Shown one piece after another: positions 11,016 through 22,614 of a DNA stretch of 64,000 bases. Origin of the DNA: Volvox africanus (lineage: Eukaryota; Chlorophyta; Chlorophyceae; Chlamydomonadales; Volvocaceae). The notes below the pieces were generated by a model. The model did not search any database. It was not told the origin of the DNA and worked only from the letters and a program-made list of their open reading frames with translations. A program made the position numbers and the translations under genes. The stretch spans positions 3,142,001-3,206,000 of the forward strand of contig BSDZ01000017.1 of the NCBI GenBank assembly GCA_030268105.1. The letters are read 5' to 3'. The stretch's first letter is position 1, and each line of letters opens with the position of its first letter.

Positions 11016-14000
11016 TTAGGCACCCCTCTGAGGCACTCGCTGGTAAAAGAGCAGGTAGGGCCGCTCCCCTAGCACTGCAGATTCGGTCACCACGTACACC
11101 TCTGCGTCATTAAACCGCAGCCAGCGGTTGTCGGGTTGCAGCACGTCTGTCATGTAGTGCCCACCTGGTTGGGGAGGGGATACGATCGGGAAGGAATAGG
11201 GTGCACGGGATATGGTTGCAAAGGTGGATATCGGAAAGGGGACTGATGGAGGTCTCCAGGGAGGGGAATGCAACTGAAAAGGAGATTAAATCGGGTCCTG
11301 TGCGATCCACAGAACTGCCTGTCGTGTTCGAAGGCAGCATGGTGTGCAAAGGAGTGAGTAGGTGCGGTAGGAACAGGAACCCTGGATGGCTATGACAGAA
11401 AGGAGGGAAATCGAGGATGCAAGGCCAAGGCCCAACAGCACACAGCCAAACACAATAAGAAACGCATTCTGGACGAGCCTCTTGTGACTGGCCTACCTGC
11501 AATAGTCCGGCCATGGTGATTGATGGTGGCGAAAAGGCGGTATTCCGAATTGGCCCGGTCGGGGCAGTCCTCAGCCAGAATCTGGAGCACAGCCAGGCAG
11601 GCGGGAATAGGCAAACGTGAGGCAAGACATCCGGCGGGCGATGCAGCACGCAACGTGAAGGCAAGCGCTCGCAGCAGCAATAAGCATATAGCTTCAAATG
11701 GGAGGGGCACCAGGAGCGGCGGCCTAGGTACTGAACGGACCAACGTCAGGCACTGTAGTGCAGAACCTGCACTGTGCTACATGGTGTCTGACAGCACTCT
11801 TGGTCTCGTCAGATAAAAAGCAGCAAGTGTGAATTATGATAAAAGTTGCCTGAATTGGATTCAACTCCCTACGTGCGACCAGGGCACCTTTGGGTGCAGA
11901 AGGCGGTGAAGTAGCTGAGCTTCATTCAGTCACCATTGTCAACCCCCCCCCACGCCCGACGGATGCCACTGTTTTTGAGCCCTCTTTTCGGCGCGTTCAG
12001 TTATTAGCATACGGAAGAGCAACCAGTGGTTTCAAAGCGCAGATACGGGTTCTGGTGACCTAGAGGCCATGAGTGCATCGATGTGTCCCCTCACAGTTTT
12101 GACCTGGTCCACCCATGAAATGGCGCTGCAAAGCATCAGCGCGCGAGATGCAGTCCACACCAAAGGATTAATTGTCCCTACGCACCTTGCCCTCGAGCCG
12201 GAGTGTGCAGTTGAAGGTCACGGGCTTCTGTACCTTGGTGTAGCGCCCACCGCCCGCCGCCGTGTAAGTAAATCTCTTAAGATGCAGCACCAGCACCTCG
12301 GGCAGGCGGTAGAGCTTCGCGTCCTTCTTAGCCAGGAGGATCTCCGTGGCGCCATCGGGCTTGTACTCTGATACCGGGTGCAATGGAAGCGGCGCAACGT
12401 TGGGGGGAGTGCAGGGGATGCGAAGGGGATGGCAAAGGGATGGCAAGGGGATGGCATGCAGAGGGGAAGACGAATAAATGAATTCGGGTGCGGGTGCTGA
12501 AGAAAACAAGGACTAACCCGTAGATGAGGGAAGGCGATTACATGAGACCTGATACTCCTGTAGAGATACTGATACTAAAGGAGATGAGGGGGTAGCCACC
12601 TCCGCATGGCCCTTTCCTCTCAACCGCGGTGAAGTATACCCGTGTGGAGAGCGGGATAATCGTAGCGTGAGTGAAATTGACTCACTGCCAGACTCAGCAA
12701 GGTCATTCTTCATCATAGTGCACACCCTGGCGGATCCATATGATACGAGATCAAGCGCTTGACCCGCACATTGCAGAACCACAGTGGTTCACTGAGGCAG
12801 GCTGCATTATCACTGGGCATGCTAGAGTGTAATGGGCACTTCTCGCAACGTGGGTGATGGTGCACAGCACGGCGCCAGCATTCTGATATGGCAGGCAAGT
12901 GCAAGTGCACTGCAATTCAACGATTCAGGGACTCACCGATGCTCTCCGGCACCGAGTGTTGCCTCAGCGCGTCCTCCAGCGTGTTGACCCCCTCCGCCGC
13001 AATGTCCAGATGCAACATGTTGAAGGCCTCAATAGTGGCGCTGGGCTTGTAATTGGGTTGCTGAAAGCGCACTGTGCTCTTGACCAGGCCGGAGAAGATG
13101 GCGGTCACGGGGGACCGTGAGGCGGCATCGTCCGGGGGGGCGCCAACCTAGCACAAGCAGTGGCACCAATAACAGCAATCGCGACAGCGTTAAAATTCGG
13201 GACGGGAGCCCAGAGACCCGATTCCGATGCGGGTCTGGGCGAACGAAGATAGGGAATGTGGGATGGGCATCAGCAAACGGAGGGGAGTGCAAGGAGGTTA
13301 ACTCCGCTGCTTCGTTGCTTCACTGCTTCGCTGCACAATATCCATCACGAGGAGCTCCTATTTCACATCTGCCATGATCAGAGGCCAAGTTGCCGAAGTT
13401 CTCCCCGTATACTGCTTCATAAACCAAATGCATAAATGATCTTTTCGAGTAACTAACTCATCTCATCCATATGCCCACATGAGGGTGTCATGGCGAGCGC
13501 TTCAGAACCTCCCTTCCTGCCCCACCTGCCGGGTGACGGTCGCCTTGTTCTTCCGCCCAACCTGCGCCCATTCCTCACCGTCGGCCCCTGCGATGTCTAA
13601 CAGGAATGACAGCAGATGCCCGCGCAAAGGGTTTTAGAGGTGCTTACCGCGGGTGCCATTCCATTCGTGTTCGACGATGCTACTTCACTCCCTACACTTT
13701 ACTGAACATACCGTTGAACATACCGAGTCAAAGTCGTCAATTACCTTGGATAAAGCGAACCAGCCTAGTACTACACATGCGGTGAAGGATGTGCATCTAA
13801 TCCTAGGTCACCTAAAGCCATGCCGCCAGTTCCTGGCGGTGGCATCCGGAGGCGGCCCTCGTGTGTCCACTTACGAAGGGCACACAGAACAAACCCCATA
13901 CACGATTCCTTAAAAACGCATACCAAAAGCTGCACCCGCCACGCGGGGATTGTGTCTTGCTCCGAACCCTGCGCACCTGCACCTGTCCCTGCGGTGGCTG

Positions 14001-17000
14001 CCTGCTCTGTCGCCAGCCCGTGTGCCTTGCGGAGCGCCACCACCTCCTCGTGCACCTGATTGACAAGAAACAGGAAGAACTCCTGCGCGTCCTGCTGTTC
14101 CTGCTCGATGACCCCTTTGGACAATACCTGGCGATGGACCCGCAATGGAATGGCATAGCGCAGAGGACGGACTGGACTTTTAAATTAGCGGATTGAGAAA
14201 GCGGTGGCGTACGGAACAGAGCAAGGAGAGATCGATACGTGTCGGATACGGTCTTACAGCGTAGGTCAGGCAGGGAGGATAGCGGCGGCATTGCCTAGGT
14301 CCAGACACCCGCACCACTCTTGTACGCGAACAGATTAGGAGGCGAATCGAAGACAAAAGCTTCCTGGATATGGATCGCCCGGGGTCCCACACTAATTCCT
14401 TATGTGACCATCTATTTCGTGGGTTTCCACCGTTAACTTCACAGAGACCGTTAACTAGCCCGGTGATTATCACTCTACCCGGTATTTCCATAGGCTTCTG
14501 GGAGCCAGTACAAATAGTTGTTGGTGATGGAGTATCTTCAAAGTCAAGGCGTATCGCGATGGCGGCTGCATGTCCCTTACGCGGATAATCTACGTATAAT
14601 CCTCCGAAGGTACAACAGAAACGCGCGCTCTGTACAGACGCGTGTCGCCTGAGAACGGTGGATTGCGTCTGCGCATCCAGCCTTCCCGGCCGTTTCTTGA
14701 AATGCAGGTGACCCGGCAATAGAGATATACCCGGTCATAAGGTGTATGGCCGATTCCAAAACCTTTCAATGCGCAACCCCTCACCTTCGTCATAGTCTGC
14801 CTCTCTGCTATGGAGATACGCGGGTTGAAGGCGGCCACGATCCCATTAAGCATGGAAGGTACCAGTGGCTGCCCGCCAAGGACGACCGCCACTGAACCGG
14901 GTGCCTCGCCCTTGGTGACCGTGGAGGAGCTGGTGGCGGGCGCCGGCACCATAGGAGAAGCGGGCTGCTGTGGTGCGTTTGTGGAGGTGCCCTTGCGCTG
15001 ACCCTTCTTGCCGCGGTGGCTCTTAAGTCGGGCAGGTAGGGGCAGTGGCGAGCAGGGACCAACACGCTCAGGGACATAGGTGTAAACTGCGAACCGTGGC
15101 GGTTATGCTGGGAAGGCATGCACTCAACCATCGCTAGGCGTGCTTGCGTGCTTGCTACCCGCATAGCAGGGACGGTAAGAACTTGTTGGCTGCATCTCTG
15201 GAACTTCCACGCCATACATCACTAAAGAAAATGGATCGCTGATGAACATACTAATAATGATCTGGGTGAGACTAATAGAAGTTACACAAGGGGTGGATGG
15301 ATGGCGGCCGCAAATGACATATCGCCTAGAACCCTATACGTATTAAGCCATTGAAGTTAGAATCTTCAAAGTTTACCCGCCTCAAGAGTAACCCAAGAGC
15401 TAGATACCTGAACCTTAGTAATAGCTTGCCTCGACAAAGCAAAGAGACAACCCCGATGCGTTATTTCTTGAGGAAGGCTCCCACGCTACACAGTGGTTTT
15501 TCGTGTAAGAGATGCAGCAGACTTTTTCGCCTTCCCGGTCTTAATACCCCTTAACCTCCATCCTCGCCAGCAAAGGCCCGACGGCATTATCGATCGGCAG
15601 GTCTCCCCAAGGCAAAGGCCGCCAGACCCGATAGACACCACATATTGATGGCTTACCAGGACCTCCGCCCAGCCCTCGTCTTCAGCAGCTTGCTGAGCAT
15701 CTTCTCGCCCACCCGGCATCGACCCGGCGCTTGCAAATCCAGCGGCGCCGGACTGCGGGGACACCAGCTCCCCCAGGAAAAGCGCTAGACCGTGCAATGC
15801 CGGGGACTTGCTGGGCTCCAGGAGGGGCGCGATGGTCGGAAGTCGGGATAGCACGAAGGCGAAGGGAGCGCAGGCAAGCAGGGCCTGCGCGGAGACGGGG
15901 CCGCGGCGGGGGGAATGAATGCGGCATGGACTCAAAGAGTCTCCGGACCCTTTCCCCACCTTTCCAAGGGGCAGCCTTACCAAGCGCACTAAGGCCCTAA
16001 CTCATGCACCTGAGGGACATAATGGCGGCCTCGTGCTCCGCTTCAGACCTCATCCATTAAGCAACAACGACATGAACCGAAGATACGTACGTAACACACC
16101 CACACTCTCGGGATGGGGAGGCTGTGGAACTTGGCCAGTGACAGGGCAACTAGGGGGCCAGCCCCCGAACCGCTTCCGAAACCCCAAACATGAGCTCACT
16201 CCGTCGCTAAGCCCTGCTCCTGAACACGGTACGCAGCCCGCCAACCTGTGCGCATCATCGTACCTGCATTGTTGCGTTGATGAAGCACGTGTTCCCCGTA
16301 TTTGTCAGTCCTCGCGGCTGGAGCCGGAATCCACCGGCCTGATGCTGGATTTGACTAGCTGCCAGAAGCTGCTCCGCTGTCGCAGGCGTAAGCAGCTGTC
16401 TCAAAGCCTCCACAAGACTTGCCTCTGAGCTGCTCGCCACCGAGATAGCAAGGCTTGCCACACCATTTCCAGCAGCTGCACCGGCTACTGCGGGGACCTC
16501 TGCCGCCGCTGTTGCAGCGCCGTCCTCTTCACCAGCAGCGCCCAGCAAATCCCATGGGTTACTGCCCGTTGGAATCGCGGCGGAACCGTCGTCGTCGTCG
16601 TCGTCCTCCTCTCCCTCCTCCAGCGGCTTTGCCTCTTGCTCACGCTCAGCGGCCCGCGGAACAGCCTCCGTGCTATCCTTTTTATCCTTCTTCTTGGTGT
16701 TAGGTCCCCGTGCCTGCGACTGCGTCCGTTGCACTGGCGTTTTCTTGGCCGCATCGTCTGGTGGAGGTAGGGCAGCGACACTGGCTTCCGCCTTCCCAAC
16801 CGTGAGCATATCCTCTGGCACGGGCGTCATCGCCTCATTCGGCGAGACGACGATTGCCGTAATTCCCTGCGCGGCCACATTCTCCTGCGCGGCCAGCGAC
16901 TCGAAAGACGCGGCACTTGCTGCGATGGCCACCGGCAAGGTAACAACGACTGTAGGTATGGCAGTGTCGTCCTGCCGTACCGTTGGAACAACAGCGGCGG

Positions 17001-20000
17001 CCTCCTTTCGTGCAGCTAAATCAGCTTCGCTGACTGCTGGGACTGCTAAGGGCTCTAGTACTGCTAATGGCACACTGGCGCCGTTGGCATTGGCCTGAGC
17101 GTCTGCAAGAACCCCAAGAACTGCGGACCCGGTGCTATTTGTGGTGCTCGCAGGTTGTACAATTGGGCTCGAGCTGGCGCCCGGAATCGTTGCCACCGGT
17201 CCCATCGACATGTCTGCGGGCGCTGTGGCACCATGCTTTCCACCGGCCGCAAACTGTTGAGGACTCTGCTGCAATGGATGCCCTGCGGCGCCCTTACCCC
17301 GACCGCCTTGTAGTGCTAGGTGGCCGTGTGCACCCGCTCCGCGCTGCTGTGGCGCCGCTGCAGCGGCAGTCACATCCCCGTACCGGCCACGCCCACGTCC
17401 AGCGCTGGCTCCTGCAGTTCCCGTGCTCGGCCCTGGGTGGGAATGGCCAGCGTCAGTGCCTCGGCTGAATTTGCCAGCCTTGTGCCGGGGAACCACTAGC
17501 TGAAAGCCAGTATCATCGCCATCGGCTTGATGTCCAGCAGACTCCGTTTTCACAGCGCCAGGCTCGGAACCGGTGATAGAGCTCCGCCTCTCATGCAGCG
17601 CATCAGTCTGCCGGGGCATTCCGGGAACTGCTGCTGCCGTCACATTGCCCTTCGCAGATGCAGAGGAAGCGGCAGGACCTCCATGTGAGCCGCTGACACC
17701 ACTCTTAACGCCTTGTTGGGCCACATCGACGCTTGAGGCGGGCTGTGCACCCGCAGTCGCCGAGGCTTCGAAGTCCGAAGCAGAAGCAGCAACAGCAGAT
17801 GCCGTGCTGAGGTCCGCTGTTCCCACTGTGTGGGTTGTGGGTGTCACTGCCGCCGCAGTCGACGCAGTGTCAGCATCGACAGTCAACTTCACTGATACTG
17901 CCCCGGATGGCATGTGAGAGGGTGTAGGACTGGGCCTCGATGCCCCATGTCCGTCCTCTGACGCCTTTTTGGGGGTGAGGGCGCCCGCGGTCGGTGGCAC
18001 AGGCGCAGCTGCCGGGGGATAGAACATACCCTCGGGAGGCTGCGCTGACAAACCCCGGTTTGGATTTTGAACATGTCGCTCTCTCGCTGTCAGGCCACGG
18101 CCCTGGAAAGCCGCAGACCGTTTCGGTGCGGCAGCTTGTGCCGCTGCATGCCCAGTAAGCTGAGGCGGTCTGGCAGCAGCCATAGCCGCCCAGCTCTGTT
18201 TCGCTTGTGCGGCAGGCACCTCCGCCGGCGCTGCCGGCTCCACAGCGCGGGGATCCGCCTCCGGCAGCTCAGTTGTCGAGTCCACCGTCACCGCTACCGG
18301 TTTCACGCTCTCCTGTTCTAGTAGCAGGGCCGGTATTTCTGCTGGCGTTGAGTTTCCCCCACCATTCGTCGCAACCCATTCCCATGTCCGTATACGAGTC
18401 TCTGCTTCAAGAATATCAGCATTCGTGTCCTCAACTCCTTGCCCCGATGCTACGGCCGCAGCACCCGGCAACGCTTCTACAACGTTGGCGTCAGCTGCTG
18501 GTTCATTAGCTGCAGCTGACGTCGCAGCGTCCGCAACAGGAGAGGATACCATTGCTGACTGTGAACATGACGTGTCATTCCCAAGCACCGTGGGAGCTTG
18601 CTTAGGGCCAGCGCCTGGTCCCATCGGTGCACGCTTGATATTTGCAGGACTGGCAATCGCGGCATCAACCCAACTCCGGTGTCCAGGAGTCGACGTAGTT
18701 GACGCAGCAGCGCCCTTGACCGCCGCTGAGGCCACTGGGCCACCGGATGGAAGTCCTGACGGTGGCTTCGATTGCAGGGGCGTTGATATAGAGGCCACAT
18801 TGGATGGACCTGGCTGCAGGACAGCTTTGGAGCTCAGCGCGGCGTGGCCTTGCTGCGGTGCAGTGCCTCCACCAAGCGCCATAGGGGCGACCGGCTCCTT
18901 GATGGCAGTCCCGTCGGCGCACGCCACGGGATGCGAGATTGAGCTGGCGACCTCAGCCGTTGCGTTGGAAGCCTGTATGCTATCAACGACCCCCATTGAG
19001 AAAGGGGGGGATGCAGCGGCGGCAACAGCAGGGACGATTGTGGAGCCAGGGGACACACCTGAGGCTGTCCCCGGCGGCTGGTGCGCGGCATGCCGCAAGC
19101 CAACGAGTGTCGCAGCGGCAACTGCAGTGGAGGCGTCCGAAGTGCCGCCCTCAGAAATTGGACGGCGAATCGGCGCCCTGTCAGGAGTGAAGGACAAGGT
19201 GCGAAGTCAGGGATCAAGTCAAATGGAATTACTGCCCCAAGGGTTTTGCAGGTCCAAACAGCTAAGAGTCATTAAAGGAATGAATTGGGAAACAACTAAA
19301 TGCTTCCGGAGACTCGCCATGTTCAGAATGTTACGCAACAGCGCCTCAACCGCGCTTTACTTCAGCCCACCAAGCGGCTCCGATAAGAACATGCTTGCAA
19401 CGGCAAGGTCTCTCTAGAGCCGACCCACTTGGAATGTGCGCCGCCGCTGCTGGCGGCCTTCGCCGCCACCGAAGCCCACTTCCGACTCGCCATTCCCTCA
19501 GACAATTCTGAGGCTTCCGCCGCTGACGAGTGCTGCGCCACTTGGGCAGTACGTGCCGGCGAGACAGCCGCCCCCAGAGCCTCGCTTCCTGCACTTACTC
19601 GTGGTGAAAGCTGCTGTTGAGGTGACTGCGACAGGTGCGCATTCTCTGGCTGTTGAACCACTGGCCTTTGGTCCCCGGGTACAGTTGCTGCACCAACTGG
19701 AGAAACCGAGGCCAAGGGTGCTGCACCAAAGCCCGGCGGGGGACAGCGGGGGTGCTGTGGAGGACCAGTCTGAATAGGCGACGGTCTGTTCTGGACCCGT
19801 GGTGGAGGTACGCAGCTCTGTTCAGGACCCATGGCGGCTATCGCGCGCCCGGCTGGCGCATTGTTTTGATGTGGTCCCGTGCTGTTTCTTGACACGGTGG
19901 AGGCTATCGCTGTTGGTTGCATGCCGGTCATCGCAGTCGTGGCGCCGGGTCCAGCACCACCCTGCGGCGCCGTGGCCGAGTGTGCGGCCGGCGCATTGGC

Positions 20001-21662
20001 TTTCCGAATAGCCGCATGGCCGCCTGCCGCAGGGGATGCGAAAAGCGCAGTTGCGGGGCGCTGCCTCCAAGCACTTCCAGGCACGACCGGCTTTTCGCCC
20101 GCGGCTTGCACTGAGCCCGGCATAGCTTCCAGAGGTGAACTAGCCTGGGGCAAGGGGTTAGAGTTTTGCAGCGCTTGCGCCACATTGGGCCCTTCCACAA
20201 GAGCCTGGCGTTCTTGCTCCTGGGGATGAATTGAGCCGGTTGCACGTAATGTGCCTATGTTGTTTACAGCCGCACATGCCGGGGGCGACCCAGCGGTCGT
20301 GCTCGGATTGCTGAGGTAGATACCGCTCTCGGTGCAGCCACTGGCGCTTTCGATCATAGTGTCCAATCCAGCCGGAGGCACAGCCTCCGAACTAGCTGGC
20401 CCCAGCGGACCGGTTGGAAACGACATATGTACCTCCTCATCGGCCGCCAAAGGCATTGGCGGAACTTCATCAACTTTGTCCTGAATGCCAAGCTCCACCT
20501 CTACACCAGCTGCTAGAGCCGCAGTCTCGGCTGCTGGTGCTGGCTCCCCCCCGCTCTCAGCTGGCCCCTTGTTGGCTGCGTCGGCAGGTACTCGTTCGCT
20601 TTTCGAGTTGTTGGTGGAGCTAAGGGTCTGAGCAGCATCCGAAGTAGCTCCACGCACAGATTGCACATTATTGACTGTGTTCAGTGGCTGTTGCCTTGGC
20701 CGGCCAAGACTGAGAATACCGGAGTTCACGGGCTCGCCTTGAGGGCTAGCGTTCTGCACCAACGGTTGGGGCACAGGCGGCGCACGTGACGTCCTGCGTG
20801 CCGAGATGCTGCCTACGCCCCCGCTGTTCGCGACCCCCCCGTCCCTGATACCGCCTCGGCTTTGACCACTGCTACCTCGGCCGCCAGCCCCACGCCCCGG
20901 CACACTGCCTCCCCCTCTAAAAGCTTCCGAGGTCCGATGTTCAGGAGCAGGCGCACCAGAAGTCCATGCACCACCGTGGTGTGGAAGCCGCAAGCCGCTG
21001 GGGTGATAAACCGGGCCCGGCATCGCAACACTACCTCCGACTGGGCCCCCAGCACACATGCCAATCCCAGCGCCTAGATGTCCCCCGGCGACCTGATGTT
21101 GAGGAAATGGCTGGGGTAGAGGATATTGCGGCTGGTCCACGAATGCCGTGGGCCTTCCGTATTGCGCATGTATACCTTCAGATGAAACCGACGGGTGCTG
21201 ATACGACGATGGTACTGGCCCACTTTGCCAGTGTTCCGGAGCGCGTGGTGGCACCGCCAACATGGATTCCGGAGGATAATGCATGTAACCAGGTTGTCTG
21301 CCTTCCGCGGGGTTGAAGCGGGGTCCCATGGGCTGTCCTCGGAAACCAGCATGCGGGTGATCAATTGGATTATGACGCGAGTAAGCATGGTGCCGCTGAT
21401 CTTCATGTTGCACGGAGATTCCATCTTGCTGTTGGGCAAAGCTGCCATACGACCGGCCATGCTGCTGACCACGATGGGAGAAGCCGCGCTCCCCTTGATA
21501 ATTACTCTGCTGCCTCAGGTCATCATATTGATGATCCCTGTAATGCTGCTGAGACCTATAATAGTTGGCGTTGCTCGAACCTGAACGACCGCTGGCTTGG
21601 CGTCCACCTCTAGAGGCCTGGCGCCAGTGCGCCGGGCTCAAGTCTCCTTCACCACCACTCAT
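11016..21662 (-). CDS. Ubiquitin carboxyl-terminal hydrolase, USP10/UBP24 type, with giant N-terminal extension
   Basis: Cysteine protease removing ubiquitin from substrates. Ten exons: 21662-19429, 19177-16264, 15884-15657, 15021-14785, 14127-13977 (or to 13983), 13587-13526, 13147-12937, 12367-12186, 11581-11497, 11164-11016; joins are in phase and give about 2150 aa. The catalytic Cys box GLTNTGNTCFINATMQ ends exon 2 (Cys about 1709). QQDAQEFFLFLVNQVHEE, EEWAQVGRKNKATVTRQ and LVLHLKRF follow in the order of plant UBP24. The His box GGHYMTD (His about 2103) and Asp in NRWLRFND are in the last exon. Residues 1-1700 are predicted disordered: exon 1 is rich in Gln, Ser, Tyr and Arg with an RGG-like segment, exon 2 is Ala/Thr/Val-rich with an acidic patch (EEGEEDDDDDDG). 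The start follows an in-frame TAG immediately upstream. Human USP10 uses its N-terminus for partner binding; no FGDF motif is visible here. The starts of exons 4 and 5 are the least certain. Confidence 0.85.
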
Positions 21663-22614
21663 CTACTCAGCAACTACCAGAAATTCCCCGGAACTGAGGA
21701 GGCGAGGCAGCCAGCCACGCCTTCAGCTACCGGAGCAGCCGACACAGGAATAGGCCCGTTTGCCTGTCACAACATATCGTCATAAACCTTAAGAGAAGAT
21801 AGATTTTGATTGAACCTCTACGATAACGCAGCACTTCTACGAAGGCGAGATGATCCCTAAATACGCGTCATCCCCAAAGATACATATCTAAGTATTGTGT
21901 AATTGTTAAGATTAGGTAATCTTGCACCAACATGAAAGTGCCATACTTGAGCCTGATCTGCATGGATTGTTCACATATTCGTCGTGCGCAATCGGTCCCG
22001 TTCACCCGGCTTACGGAAAACCTACTGGACAGCGTATCTACATATGAAGACATATTTGAAGCTTTGGGGCAACTATAGCGACAAATTGAGGCCGTCACGC
22101 TACGGCACTCTGTCGGCGTCGAAAGCGCAACTTTCAGTGCTCATGCATCTGCAGGAAAAACTTCTGGAAAGTATTGCAACAGCGGTTTCAAACATTACAT
22201 AAGTACCGGGACACACTCTTTGCGTTAATAGGCTTAGGCACCATAGGGTTCCCGTCAAGTCCCAAGGGTCCAAGACGGTCTAACATTTTCAGCAATTCAG
22301 AACACGCCGTTGAAAGGCTGAATGGATGGTGGCACGATTAGTGATTGAAATCTTTAAATTTAGTGCTGTCTTTCAGCTGTTCATCTGCTAGATGACAGTC
22401 GCCCGTCATCTGCAGCCGAGTGTTCCTGAAGCCCAATCGAGGTTTAGGATTTTGACCTGGCCGTATGTTTTGTCCAAGTCTTGGTTGCTGCCTGCGAAGT
22501 CCGGTAGCGTTTTTAGTGGTCGCAGTATAGTCGTCTCCCACCATCGCAGCCAGGTCGCAGCTCGGGCACTGTACGCGTCACGAAGCGGGGCCACGAAGCA
22601 GGCGACTCTGCGTT
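21663..22614. promoter_or_regulatory. Shared upstream region of deubiquitinase and lipase genes
   Basis: About 950 bp separate the start codons of the minus-strand deubiquitinase (21662) and the plus-strand lipase (22615). Both promoters and 5' untranslated regions must lie here. No specific motif is recognised. Confidence 0.45.

Noticed and set aside
14180..14719. 179-codon minus-strand open frame between deubiquitinase exons 4 and 5
   Set aside because: It does not match the UBP24 alignment; the flanking exons join directly in phase, so this is intron.
18425..19417. 330-codon plus-strand open frame
   Set aside because: It lies antisense to the second giant exon of the deubiquitinase, in GC-rich low-complexity sequence where all frames stay open; its composition has no family resemblance.
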